From an uncultured Oceanisphaera sp. (lineage in GTDB: Bacteria > Pseudomonadota > Gammaproteobacteria > Enterobacterales > Aeromonadaceae), in assembly GCF_947495715.1 (NCBI RefSeq), contig NZ_CANLZU010000001.1:62001-126000 (forward strand): a DNA stretch of 64,000 nt, read 5' to 3'. The translations under genes were made by a program, and so were the position numbers. Below the pieces are notes generated by a model. The model made no database searches, was not told the origin of the DNA, and saw only the letters and a list, made by a program, of their open reading frames with translations. Every line of letters begins with the position of its first letter. The stretch's first letter is position 1. Positions 26,543 through 36,400 of this stretch are shown here, piece after piece.

Positions 26543-28300
26543 ATGAAAACCTTTATCCCCAGCAAAGACGCCGCGCTAGAGGATTCCATCAGCTATTTTC
26601 AGCAGCAGCTGAGTACCCTGGGCTTTGATATCGAGGAAGCCTCCTGGCTCAACCCGGTTCCCAATGTGTGGTCGGTACATATTCGCGACAAAGACTGCCC
26701 GCTGTGCTTCACCAACGGCAAGGGTGCCAGCAAAAAAGCGGCGCTGGCCTCGGCACTGGGTGAATATTTCGAGCGTCTGGCCACCAACTACTTCTTCGCC
26801 GATTTCTATCTGGGCCAGGACATAGCCAACGGCGACTTCGTGCACTACCCCAACGAAAAGTGGTTTACGCTGCCGGCCGACAACGGCCTGCCCGCCGGTG
26901 TGCTCGACGACTATACCCGCGGCTTTTACGATCCCGACGGCGAGCTGACCGCCGACATGCTGATCGATCTGCAGTCCGGCAACGAAGAACGTGGCATCTG
27001 TGCCCTGCCCTTCGAGCGTCAGGGTGATAACCAGACCGTGTATATTCCGATGAACATCGTCGGCAACCTCTATGTCTCCAACGGCATGAGCGCCGGCAAC
27101 ACCCGCACCGAGGCCCGGACTCAAGGGTTGTCCGAGGTGTTCGAGCGCCATATCAAGAACCGCATCATTGCCGAGCGTATCAGCCTGCCGGCCATTCCGG
27201 CCGAGGTGATGGCCCGCTATCCGCATATTCAGGAGCCCATAGCGGCACTGGAAGCGGAAGGCTTCCCCATTCATGCCTTCGACGCCTCACTGGGCGGCGC
27301 TTATCCGGTGATCTGCGTGGTGTTGTTCAACCCGAGCAACAGCACCTGTTTTGCCTCCTTCGGTGCTCACCCGCGCTTCGAAGTGGCGCTGGAGCGTACC
27401 GTGACCGAGCTGCTGCAGGGCCGCAGCCTGAAGGATCTGGACGTGTTCGTGCCGCCGTCTTTCGAAGATGACGAAATTGCGGATCACCACAACCTGGAAA
27501 CCCACTTCATCGATTCTTCCGGCTTGATCAGCTGGGACATGTTCAAGGATGAGGCCGATTATGAATTTGCCGACTGGGACTTCAGCGGCAGCTCGGAGCA
27601 GGAATTCAATCACCTGATGGCCATCTTCAACCAGCTGGAGCAGCCGGTGTACATCGCCGATTACGAGCACCTGGGCGTGTATGCCTGTCGTATTCTGGTG
27701 CCCGGCATGTCCGATATCTACCCGGTAGAAGATTTGCAACTGGCCAACAACAGCATGGGCGCCGGCCTGCGCGCCACCCTGCTGAGCCTGCCGGCCAGCG
27801 ATGCGGACGCCGAGCAACTGATGGGCCTGTACGAACTGCTGGAAGAAGAAGGGCTGGACGACTTTACCCGGGTGCGCGAACTGATCGGCATAGCACCGAA
27901 CAAGGGCACCGCCTGGCATACCCTGCGGGTGGGCGAGCTCAAGTGCATGCTGGCACTGGCCGCCGGTGAGCAGGAAACCGCACTGGAATACGCCGACTGG
28001 ACCCTGAGCTTCAACGCATCTGTCTTTACCGACGAGCGCCATCGTTACTATCGCTGCCTGAAAGCGGCACTGGAACTGCACCTGTCGGAAGAGCGCGAAC
28101 CGGCCCAATACCGTTCGGCTTTCGAGAGCATGTTCGGTACCGACACCGTTGAACAGGTATGGCAGCAGCTGGACGGCAGCGCCCGTTTCCACGGTCTGAC
28201 CCTGGCCGACGAAAGCCTGCAGGACTTTGCCGCCCATCAGGCGCTGCTGGCCACCTACGAAAAACTGCAAAACGCCAAGCGTAAAGCCAGCTGGAAGTAA
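26543..28300 (+). CDS. ycaO: YcaO-domain protein, RimO-associated type
   Basis: 585 residues, close in length and sequence pattern to E. coli YcaO (DSISYFQQQLSTLGFDIEEA, SWLNPVPNVWSVHIRD), with the ATP-binding YcaO domain in the N-terminal half and a TPR-like C-terminal region. E. coli YcaO binds ATP and promotes RimO-dependent methylthiolation of ribosomal protein S12; it is not a bacteriocin cyclodehydratase. AAGGA precedes the ATG at 26543. No precursor peptide is visible nearby. Confidence 0.93.
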   Translation: MKTFIPSKDAALEDSISYFQQQLSTLGFDIEEASWLNPVPNVWSVHIRDKDCPLCFTNGKGASKKAALASALGEYFERLATNYFFADFYLGQDIANGDFVHYPNEKWFTLPADNGLPAGVLDDYTRGFYDPDGELTADMLIDLQSGNEERGICALPFERQGDNQTVYIPMNIVGNLYVSNGMSAGNTRTEARTQGLSEVFERHIKNRIIAERISLPAIPAEVMARYPHIQEPIAALEAEGFPIHAFDASLGGAYPVICVVLFNPSNSTCFASFGAHPRFEVALERTVTELLQGRSLKDLDVFVPPSFEDDEIADHHNLETHFIDSSGLISWDMFKDEADYEFADWDFSGSSEQEFNHLMAIFNQLEQPVYIADYEHLGVYACRILVPGMSDIYPVEDLQLANNSMGAGLRATLLSLPASDADAEQLMGLYELLEEEGLDDFTRVRELIGIAPNKGTAWHTLRVGELKCMLALAAGEQETALEYADWTLSFNASVFTDERHRYYRCLKAALELHLSEEREPAQYRSAFESMFGTDTVEQVWQQLDGSARFHGLTLADESLQDFAAHQALLATYEKLQNAKRKASWK

Positions 28301-28304
28301 GAGC

Positions 28305-28386
28305 CGGGACTGGGGACTGGGGACTGGGGACTGGGGACTGGGGACTGGGGACTGGGGACTGGGGACTGGGGACTGGGGACTGGGGA
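28305..28386 (+). repeat. Tandem GGGGACT heptamer array (10 perfect copies)
   Basis: One CGGGACT, ten exact GGGGACT units (28312-28381), then GGGGATA. Starts five bases after the ycaO stop. With eleven G4 tracts separated by three bases, the plus strand can form G-quadruplexes. C-rich partner heptamers lie at 28525-28552. Confidence 0.95.
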
Positions 28387-28394
28387 TATTGTAG

Positions 28395-28413
28395 GCCCGG
28401 GTTTATCCCGGGC
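28395..28413. repeat. GC hairpin inside the ycaO/ScsC-like junction
   Basis: GCCCGGG-TTTAT-CCCGGGC, 7-bp perfect stem and 5-base loop. Not followed by a T tract. Confidence 0.6.
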
Positions 28414-28450
28414 AAACAATGCTACATGCAGCACCATCTACGAAACCGTC

Positions 28451-28470
28451 ACTCCCGAGAAGGCGGGAGT
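28451..28470. repeat. REP-like hairpin ACTCCCG / CGGGAGT
   Basis: ACTCCCG-AGAAGG-CGGGAGT, followed by CCATCGCGGG. It resembles the dispersed CATTCCCGCGAAGGCGGGAATCCA-type palindromes of many proteobacteria. Only one copy is in this window. Confidence 0.5.
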
Positions 28471-28524
28471 CCATCGCGGGTTACGCCGGTGTCTGCAGAA
28501 TGGATTGTGGCTCGGGGATCTTTC

Positions 28525-28552
28525 CAGTCCCCAATCCCTGATCCCGAATCCC
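28525..28552. repeat. C-rich heptamers closing the ycaO/ScsC-like junction
   Basis: CAGTCCC, CAATCCC, TGATCCC, GAATCCC in one 7-base register, complementary in kind to the GGGGACT array 140 bases to the left. Confidence 0.75.
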
Positions 28553-28561
28553 CACCTTAAT

Positions 28562-29293
28562 TTACGATTTGTCTTTCAGCAGGTCCTTCAGGGCGGCGGC
28601 ATCGATGGCGCCCGGGATCAGGGTGCCGTCGGGGAACACCAGTGCCGGGGTGCCGTTAAGTCCCAGGCTGCGGAACAGGCTCAGGTTCTGGCTCAGCTTG
28701 TCGGCAATGTCCTTGCTGTCGGCGGTCTTCTGCAGTGCCTTGGCATCCAGCCCGGCCTTGTCGGCAATGGTGGCCAGGGCGGCCGTCTGCACCCGTTGCT
28801 GGCTCATCAACGCCTGGTGCAGCTCTTCATACTGACGAGGCGCCTCTTGGGCGGCGGCCAGCGCCAGTCGTGCCGCCTGTACCGAGTCGGGCCCCAGAAT
28901 ACCGATATCCTTGACGATCACCTTCAGCTCCGGCTCGTCGGCAATCACTTCGTTCAGGCTCTTGTTCAGGCGGCGGCAATAAGGGCAGTTATAGTCGGTG
29001 AAGTACACCATTTCTATCTTGCCCCTGGGGTTGCCCATGATGCCGTCGGTGCGATTGGCAAACAGCTGGGCCGACTGCTGCTTCAGTTGCTTGGCAAACT
29101 CCTGCTGCTGGGCCATCTTGTCTTTTTCTTCCAGCTTGATAATGGCTTCGCGCAGGATTTCCGGCTGCTCCAGCAAGGTTTCGCGCACCAGTTTCTGGAA
29201 CTCTTCACGGCTCATGTCCGCCTGGGCCGGCGTCGCGGCCAGCAGGCCCAGCGCCAGTATGGAGGCAAGTGGTTTCAATACTCGAGGGGTCAT
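28562..29293 (-). CDS. ScsC-like DsbA-family thiol:disulfide protein
   Basis: 243-residue periplasmic protein with signal peptide (cleavage near TPAQA-D). A helical N-terminal oligomerisation region (~30-75, ScsC_N-like) is followed by a DsbA-type thioredoxin domain with the redox motif CPYC and the cis-proline in GTPALVF. Such proteins act as disulfide isomerases or oxidases for copper- and stress-exposed proteins. No ScsB partner is adjacent. Confidence 0.87.
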   Translation of the reverse strand: MTPRVLKPLASILALGLLAATPAQADMSREEFQKLVRETLLEQPEILREAIIKLEEKDKMAQQQEFAKQLKQQSAQLFANRTDGIMGNPRGKIEMVYFTDYNCPYCRRLNKSLNEVIADEPELKVIVKDIGILGPDSVQAARLALAAAQEAPRQYEELHQALMSQQRVQTAALATIADKAGLDAKALQKTADSKDIADKLSQNLSLFRSLGLNGTPALVFPDGTLIPGAIDAAALKDLLKDKS

Positions 29294-29359
29294 CAGTTTC
29301 TCACTTCAGATTGAGTTATCGGAGCAGACTACCAGACAGACACCGCCATCAGAAGAGCC

Positions 29360-29983
29360 CTACTTGTTAATCAGATAGTCGCGATCGAAAAAAGTATTCA
29401 TCCATCGGGGTTTGAACACCACCAGCAGGGTAATGGCCATGCCGTTGAGCAGGGCTTCGGGAAACAGCAGCAGCGGCATAATGCCGACGTAATTATCCAT
29501 CACCACCTGCCAGCTGTATTGTCCGGACCACACCATATAACCGGCAAAGGTCAGCATCTTGAGCGCTATGGTCAGGGCCGCATTGAAGAATCCGGCAACG
29601 AAGATGTAGACGAACAGATGCCGATACAAATAGCTATAGGTCAGCAGAAACACGAAATAGCTGAACGACAGCGGCACTATCACTCCCAGCAACCAGTTGG
29701 CTCCAAAATCCGGCCAGGGTTCAAAACCGAACAGGGTAATCAGCAGCAGGCTCAGGGTGCCCATCAGCACACCCATTCGCCAGCCAAGCATCAGCACCAT
29801 GGTGGTCAGGCCGAGAAAGTGCACCTCCAGCCCGTCCTTGACGCCGGCCTGCAGCATCCACAGCGGTACCAGGGCGATGGCCGCGCCAAAACTCAAATGC
29901 TGACGGGTCTTGTCCGCCAGCCAGGCTCGCCAGTCAAGGTTCCAGGCGGCCAGTAACAGCACCAGCATGCTCGGTAAAATCAA
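29360..29983 (-). CDS. Orphan energy-coupling-factor type permease (CbiM-like)
   Basis: About 207 residues with six or seven membrane helices, resembling the CbiM/S-component permease family of ECF transporters (cobalt/nickel or vitamin uptake). I choose the TTG at 29983 because AAGGAG lies 7 bases before it; the longer frame from 30052 has no ribosome site. No EcfA/EcfT (CbiQ/CbiO) genes are adjacent and no riboswitch is visible upstream, so partner and substrate are unknown. Confidence 0.75.
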   Translation of the reverse strand: MILPSMLVLLLAAWNLDWRAWLADKTRQHLSFGAAIALVPLWMLQAGVKDGLEVHFLGLTTMVLMLGWRMGVLMGTLSLLLITLFGFEPWPDFGANWLLGVIVPLSFSYFVFLLTYSYLYRHLFVYIFVAGFFNAALTIALKMLTFAGYMVWSGQYSWQVVMDNYVGIMPLLLFPEALLNGMAITLLVVFKPRWMNTFFDRDYLINK

Positions 29984-30190
29984 AGAAAGACTCCTTTCCG
30001 GTTTGATGGGCGCAACAACGGATAATATTGCCAATAATACTCTATGGCTCAAATAATTAGCACCGATGCCGCTATACGCAGGCTGTAAAAGCGAGATTCC
30101 TACGAACAGATGGTCAAAAACCGCCGGCTCCGGGCTTTCTTGACTAGAATGACAATACTCATCAGTCCCAGAGACAATGCAGGAACATGG

Positions 30191-31711
30191 ATGAAACTGC
30201 CCGGACTATCTCGTTGGCTACCACAGGATCACTATTCGTTTGTGGCCACTAGCTTGCTGCTGGTGGCACTGGCGCTGTCGAGCTGGTTTATCAGCCGACA
30301 CTGGATTGAGCTGCGCATTCAAAACCAGTTACAGGAACTGAAGCTGCAGAGCACCCAGGTGGCCGCCACCACCCTCGAAGGCCTGCAACAGGATCGCAGG
30401 CAGACCGGGGAGATTGCCCAATCCCTGTCATCATTATCCAGTCTGCGGCTTTTTCTGAAAAACTCCCGCAATAGCACCGCCTTGCAGGCCGATATGGATC
30501 AATTCGGCAGTATTTTCGATCTCGCCGGTATCTGGCTGCTCGACCGGCGGGGCAAGGTACTGGCACAGAGTACCGCCAGCCCGTCACCACCTGATTTCAA
30601 TCGCTATACCGACGGTAACCGTCCTCTGTCTCGTCTGATTTTCGATCCCGAACAACAACAGGCCAGGATTTATCACGCCACACCGGTCACGAAAAATGGC
30701 TCGGTAACACTGTTGATCTGCGCCAACGCCACACCGGTCAGCCTCAGCGCATATCGCCTCGAGCTGCTGGTGACCGATGCCAACGGCATTATTGTACTGG
30801 CGAATAACCCCGACTGGCTGCGCCACTCCCTCGGCAAGGAGCCGATAGTTACGACAGAGTCGGAGCTGCCTCCCAGCCCCCTGCCGACTCGCATCAGCCC
30901 GCTGCACTCCGAAGTGCTGCTGCTCGGATCCGAACGTCAACCGGTACTGCTGGTCAGCTACGCCAGCGAAAATGAATACTATCAGGTGCACGCACTCGCC
31001 GATGCCGAGTCCATTTATCGTCAGACCCGGGACAAAGACAACCTGGCGGCCATCATCACCCTGGCGGGCACCGGCTCTTTTTGGGGCGGATTACTGACCA
31101 TACTGACGCTGAAGCGCAACCGGCGGCACGGCCTGGCCATAAGCCGGGCCAATAATGAATTATTGCGTCTTAACCAGCAGTTAAAGCAACAGGCCACCAC
31201 CGATGCCCTGACCCAATGTCCGAACCGGCGGGCCGCCGAGGCACTGATGCGCTATGAGCTGGCCAATCTGCAGCGTTATCATCATCCCTTCTGCATCGTG
31301 ATGATCGATATCGATCACTTCAAGCACGTCAACGACCAGCATGGTCATGACATTGGCGACAAGGTGCTGCGTCATTTTGCCGTTACCGGCCGCAAAGCCA
31401 TACGAGACACAGATGTACTGGCCCGTATCGGCGGCGAGGAGTTTTTACTGATACTGCCACAAACCCAGCACCAGCAGGCTATGCAACTGGCCCAGCGACT
31501 GCTGGACAGCATTGCACAAACGCCACTGTACCTTGCCGACAGAACCATCGGCTTTACCTTCAGCGGCGGTCTGACCGAAGCCACCCCCGAAGACGACATC
31601 AGCCAACTGCTGATCCGCGCCGACCAATGCCTGTATCAGGCCAAGGAAACCGGTCGCTGCCGAATTTGCTGCGATACGGCACTCGCGGTCACCTCGGCCG
31701 CCGCCGGCTGA
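30191..31711 (+). CDS. Membrane-anchored diguanylate cyclase (GGDEF)
   Basis: 506 residues: one N-terminal helix (~20-40), a periplasmic sensor region (~45-270, Cache-like), a second helix (~290-312) and a C-terminal GGDEF domain. The active site is GGEEF (414-418), with an intact product-inhibition site RDTD five residues before it. It should make cyclic di-GMP in response to an unknown periplasmic signal. AGGA precedes the ATG at 30191. Its stop is 1 base from the end of the convergent DUF3108 gene. Confidence 0.92.
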   Translation: MKLPGLSRWLPQDHYSFVATSLLLVALALSSWFISRHWIELRIQNQLQELKLQSTQVAATTLEGLQQDRRQTGEIAQSLSSLSSLRLFLKNSRNSTALQADMDQFGSIFDLAGIWLLDRRGKVLAQSTASPSPPDFNRYTDGNRPLSRLIFDPEQQQARIYHATPVTKNGSVTLLICANATPVSLSAYRLELLVTDANGIIVLANNPDWLRHSLGKEPIVTTESELPPSPLPTRISPLHSEVLLLGSERQPVLLVSYASENEYYQVHALADAESIYRQTRDKDNLAAIITLAGTGSFWGGLLTILTLKRNRRHGLAISRANNELLRLNQQLKQQATTDALTQCPNRRAAEALMRYELANLQRYHHPFCIVMIDIDHFKHVNDQHGHDIGDKVLRHFAVTGRKAIRDTDVLARIGGEEFLLILPQTQHQQAMQLAQRLLDSIAQTPLYLADRTIGFTFSGGLTEATPEDDISQLLIRADQCLYQAKETGRCRICCDTALAVTSAAAG

Positions 31712-31712
31712 G

Positions 31713-32441
31713 TCACTGGCCCTGGTGTTCGGCAAGCGTTGTTGGCTGGTCTCGCAAGGTATAACTGAGCTTGTCCAGCGTGACCGTCACCGCCAGCTGG
31801 CGATTTTCTTCGTGGCTGATCTGCACCAGCTGATAATCCAGCTCTGGCGCCACCCAGAACCGGGTTTTACGTTTGCTGTTGCCTCTGTCCCGCTCGACGA
31901 TCAGACTGTCGAAGGTACCCACACCGGTCTTGACTGCTTCCCTGCCCACCACCTTGAAGGCGGTCTGCTTGATTTCGCCGTCCCGCACCACCGGGTAGCT
32001 AAGGGTGGTTTTGCCGGCCATCAGATCGCAACGTGCCTCGAAGAAAAAGCTGACCGAGTCAAAGGCACCGCCGTCGGTCGACAGCAGCTTGTCACCGTCC
32101 CTACCCTGATAAAGCACCATGCTGGTCTGGGGATCGAACACCAGTCGCTCTTCACGCCGAATCCCCAGCGCCTTGGCCTTATAGCTGAAGGTATCCGGGC
32201 GGGCGGAGCAGTCCTGCCAGTTGAAACTGGCTTTCTGCTCTACATCCAGCAGCCAGTGCGCCAGTGAAAAATGCACATGGTAGCGATTCTTGTTGCGATC
32301 TATGGTCAGGGTATTTACCCCCCGGGTCGGATCGCCGTTCAGCAACACGGAAAACTCGGCCTTCAGATGGTCAATATCCTTGGCCGCAGCCGCCCCGGTT
32401 ACCATCAGACCAAACAGACTCAACAGGACTTTTTTAAGCAT
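31713..32441 (-). CDS. DUF3108 periplasmic protein
   Basis: 242 residues with signal peptide MLKKVLLSLFGLMVTGAAAA and the beta-rich body of the DUF3108 family, often found near cell-envelope and nucleotide genes; function unknown. The ATG at 32441 is preceded by GAGGAAAG, which excludes the longer frame from 32573. Convergent with the diguanylate cyclase, nearly overlapping. Confidence 0.83.
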   Translation of the reverse strand: MLKKVLLSLFGLMVTGAAAAKDIDHLKAEFSVLLNGDPTRGVNTLTIDRNKNRYHVHFSLAHWLLDVEQKASFNWQDCSARPDTFSYKAKALGIRREERLVFDPQTSMVLYQGRDGDKLLSTDGGAFDSVSFFFEARCDLMAGKTTLSYPVVRDGEIKQTAFKVVGREAVKTGVGTFDSLIVERDRGNSKRKTRFWVAPELDYQLVQISHEENRQLAVTVTLDKLSYTLRDQPTTLAEHQGQ

Positions 32442-32662
32442 TTGGCTTTCCTCATACAATGTTCTGCCTGAACAGGCGGCAATGTCTGCGCCAACCATAC
32501 ACCAATCAAGCCCGGCAGAGAAAACACCAACATCATCGCCAGCCCGGATTACCCAGCCGGCCGCAAGCGCCACTTCCGGCTTCGTTTACCTTCCGCATCA
32601 CGAAAATAAGCATAGGCAGTTCTCAGACCAAAGCCGAAGCCCTATCATAACAGGGAAAACGA

Positions 32663-32679
32663 TGGAATCGGTTTCCATT
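32663..32679. promoter_or_regulatory. Palindrome upstream of crbR
   Basis: ATGGAA-TCGGT-TTCCAT, 6-bp arms, about 35-50 bases before the crbR ATG. Position suits an autoregulatory site, but there is no known consensus to compare. Confidence 0.3.
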
Positions 32680-32711
32680 ACCTACTCACAGACACAGGAT
32701 TTGGATACGAC

Positions 32712-33350
32712 ATGGAAACGGACTACCGCATAATTATTGCCGATGATCACCCCCTGTTTCGCAACGCCCTGCACCAGGCCGTTGAGCTGGCTATCAGCGG
32801 AGCCGAACTGCTGGAAGTCGACAGTATCGATAACCTGATGCGGCTGCTGGGCGACGTCGACGAGGTCGATCTGCTGTTGCTGGATCTCAAGATGCCCGGC
32901 GCCAGTGGTTTTTCCGGCCTGGCGCTGCTGCGCAACCAGTATCCGGATCTGCCGGTGGTGGTGGTCTCGGCCAGCGAAGAGCCGGCGGTGGTGCAACAGG
33001 CCATGCGCTTCGGTGCGATGGGTTTTATTCCCAAGTCCGCCCCCATGCGCACCCTGGTCAGCGCCCTCAACACCATTCTCGAAGGCGAGCCCTGGTTTCC
33101 CGAGGGAATCAGCCTCGACAATGCCCCCGAAAACGATATTGCCGAGCGCCTGGCCAGCCTGACGCCGCAGCAATTCAAGGTACTGACCATGCTGTCCGAA
33201 GGCATGCTCAACAAGCAGATCGCCTACGAACTGGCGGTATCGGAGGCCACCATCAAGGCCCACGTTACCGCCATTTTCCGCAAGCTGAATGTCAAGAATC
33301 GCACCCAGGCGGTGATCGCCCTGTCCCAGCAGGAAGGGAGCGAATTTTAA
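32712..33350 (+). CDS. crbR: LuxR/NarL-type response regulator CrbR (AcsR/ErdR-like)
   Basis: 212 residues: a receiver domain (~6-120; phospho-acceptor Asp in LLLDLKMPG, conserved Lys in IPKSA) and a C-terminal helix-turn-helix (LTPQQFKVLTMLSEG, VSEATIKAHVTAIFRKL). Sequence type and the neighbouring transporter-fused kinase match CrbR of Vibrio and ErdR/AcsR of Pseudomonas, which activate acetyl-CoA synthetase. Here regulator and sensor are convergent, ends 104 bases apart. Confidence 0.85.
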   Translation: METDYRIIIADDHPLFRNALHQAVELAISGAELLEVDSIDNLMRLLGDVDEVDLLLLDLKMPGASGFSGLALLRNQYPDLPVVVVSASEEPAVVQQAMRFGAMGFIPKSAPMRTLVSALNTILEGEPWFPEGISLDNAPENDIAERLASLTPQQFKVLTMLSEGMLNKQIAYELAVSEATIKAHVTAIFRKLNVKNRTQAVIALSQQEGSEF

Positions 33351-33362
33351 TCATAGCCGGGC

Positions 33363-33463
33363 CGGGAATGGGGAATGGGGAATGGGGAATGGCAGGGTAA
33401 ACTTTCGAATCCCAAGTCCCTAATCCCTAGTCCCTCATCCCTAATCCCTAATTCCTAATCCCC
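33363..33463. repeat. Period-7 array between convergent crbR and crbS
   Basis: Left: CGGGAAT and three GGGGAAT (33363-33390). Right: CCCAAGT, CCCTAAT, CCCTAGT, CCCTCAT, CCCTAAT twice, TCCTAAT, CCCC (33411-33463). The crbS stop codon (33457-33455) lies in the right half. Confidence 0.88.
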
Positions 33464-36400
33464 GCTCTTCGCCAGGTGCTGCAGCAGCGCCCGCAGTTTA
33501 AGCGGTTTCACCGGTTTACTGAGATAACTCAGCCCCAGCTCCCGACACCGGGCCTGCAACTCCGGCTGGCGGTCGGCGCTGATCATCACTGTGGGCACGG
33601 GGTCGAATTCCCGGCGCAGCATCTCTATCAGCGCCACCCCGGTTTCTCCTTCATCCAGATGATAATCCGACAGTATTACCTGCGGTTCAAAACCGTTATG
33701 GCAGTGCCGGAGTGCCTCTACGCCATTCAGAGCCAGTTGCACCTGGCAGCCCCAGCGGGTCAACAGGCCCGACATGGCGGTGAGAATGTCGGTGTCGTTG
33801 TCGATACACAACACCCGTAGCCCCGCCAGCTGACTGTTGCTGCTGGCCGGTAGCGGCGCAGGCAGCGGATTTTCCTGCTCGGCTCCGGGTATCGCGCGGG
33901 GCACGGTTACGCTGAACACCGAGCCCTTGCCTTCCGTTGAGCGTACCGCCAGCCGATGGCCCAGCATCACCGCCAGCCCCTGGGCGATGGCCAGCCCCAG
34001 CCCCAGTCCCTGCTGATGATGGCGCTGACCATGTTCCAGGCGCATGAATTCGTCAAATATCACTTCCTGTTTATCGGGGGCGATACCCGGACCGTTGTCC
34101 CACACTTCAATGCGCAGCGCGTCGCCTTTCTCTTCGTCATGGCAGCGGCGCAGGCCCAGAACAATACGCCCACCCGGGTTATAGCGCAGCGCATTGGTAA
34201 GAAAGTTCTGCAGAATACGGCGCAACAGCCGCGCATCGCTGTGCACGCCAAGATTGGTCGCCACCACATCGAAGCGGCCACCATCCTGCTCGGCTAGCAC
34301 GCCAAACTCCGCCTTGAGGGTATCGAACAGGTTATTGAGCGCAAAGTCTCCGAGCTTGGCCGTCAGCTTGCCCGACTCCAGCCGCGACATATCGAGCAGA
34401 TCGCCAATCAGGTCTTCGGCCGCCGCCAGCGAGCGGTCGATGTGGCCGGCCAGCCGACGGCTTTCATCGTCGCCCGAGGTTTCCAGCCAGGACGAGGTAA
34501 ACAGCTTGGCCGCGTTTAACGGCTGCATCAGATCATGGCTCACCGCCGCCAGAAAACGGCTCTTGGAGGCACTGAGCCGTTCGGCCTTGTGGGTCGCCGC
34601 CAGCAACTGCTCATTGACCGTCGACAGCTCCCGGGTACGCTCTGCGACTCTGGCCTCCAGCACCACGTTGGCGTCCTTGAGCAGCTGCTCCGCCTGACGA
34701 AAGGTGGTGATGTCGTTGAAGGTCATCACGAAACCGCCGCCAGGCATGGGGTTGCCCTGCATTTCGATAACCCGGCCATCGGGCCGGGTTCGGGCCGACA
34801 CATGGGCGCTGCCGGCCTTCATGTGATTCACCCGCCGGGCCACGTGCTCGGCCACCGGGCCCGAACCACAAAGCCCTTTTTCCGCATTGTAACGAATGAT
34901 GTCGGCAATCGGCCGTCCCGCCCGAATCAAACCGGGCGGATAGGAAAACAGCTCGATGTAGCGACGATTCCAGGCCACCAGGTTCAGCTCCTTGTCCACC
35001 ACCGAGATGCCCTGGCCTATGTGCTCGATAGCCCCCTGCAGCAAGCCGCGGTTAAAGCGAAACACATCGCCGGCTTCATCGACAATGGCGGCCAGCTCTT
35101 CCAGCTCCATGGAACGGCCCTGCAACGCCGATGACAGCACCAGCCGGGCCGAAGAGGCGCCAAACACCCCGGCCAACACCCGCTCGGTATGACGGATCAG
35201 GCTGGCCGGTGCCTGCATGCTGCCTTCCAGGGTGCCCTGCTCACCGGCATAGCGAGAAAAGGCCCGAACGACTCTCGCCTCACCCACGAAGCGGGAGGCC
35301 AGTTGTTCCAGCTCCTGCACCGACACCTTGGCCCGGTATACATCACCGTCATCCCGACTCTGCCGGCCGACAAAGGCCGCCGCCTGAAAGCGCTCGCTGA
35401 CCGAGGGCACCGACAGCCAGGACCCCACCAGGTAACCGGCCAGATTGAACACCAGGCTGAGCAGTATGCCCCAGGTGACCGAGTTCATTCCGCCGACCAT
35501 GCCCCACGCCGGTGGCGTCAGCACCCACAGCAGCACGTTGCTGTCGGCATCACCGGCAAAGAGGCCGGTTTCGGCCATCAGATTCAGCAGCCACATCACC
35601 ATACCCAGGCTCAGGCCCCAGTAGGCACCGCGTCGGTTGCCGCCACGCCACAGCAAGCCCAGCACCAGCGCCGGCATAAACTGGGCGATGGCGGCGAAGC
35701 TCAGATAACCGATGCGCGACAGGCTGCTGATATCTCCCAGCCAGAGAAACACCAGCCAGGCGGTGGCCATGATCACGATGATGGCGGTACGGCGCACGTT
35801 CAGCAGCAGTTGGGAAAAATCCTCGAAACCGGCGCCCTGAAACTGACGACGACGCAATATCATCGGCAACACCAGATCGTTGCTGACCATGATCGCCAGC
35901 GCTATGGTCGAGATAATCATCATGCCGGTGGCGGCCGAGGCGCCGCCGATAAAGGCCAGCACCGCCAGCCCCGGATGATCCAATGCCAGCGGCAGACTGA
36001 TAACATAGGTATCGGGCGAAGTATCGGCCGCCAGCCACTGCTGACCGGCCAGCGCCAGCGGCAACACAAACAGTCCCATCAGCAGCAGATAAACCGGGAA
36101 CAGCCGCCGGGCCCAGCGCAAATCCGCCGGGTCGTGATGTTCCACCACGGTGACATGAAACTGGCGCGGCAAGCAGATTACCGCGCTCATCGACAGCAGG
36201 GTGTATACCCCCATGTCGAGCAGATTGGCGCCGGTAACGTTGGTGAAGTTACCGATGAAATCCTCGGCGATCATCATCCGTTGCTGATTGGGGTAAACCA
36301 GAATCAACCAGAGGGCGAAGCCGCCCACCACGATAAAGGCCACCAGCTTGACCAGCGACTCGACCGCAATCGCCATCATGACGCCGCGCTGATGCTCGGT

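Noticed and set aside
26543-28300. YcaO as part of a thiazole/oxazole peptide cluster
   Set aside because: Sequence pattern and length match the housekeeping E. coli YcaO, and no precursor peptide, dehydrogenase or E1-like partner is nearby.
28305-28386. Possible CRISPR or minisatellite
   Set aside because: Units are 7 bases with no spacers; not a CRISPR array. Kept as a heptamer repeat.
28255-28437. Minus-strand frame reading a Pro-Ser-Gln repeat protein
   Set aside because: It is only the translation of the GGGGACT array; no ribosome site or conserved part.
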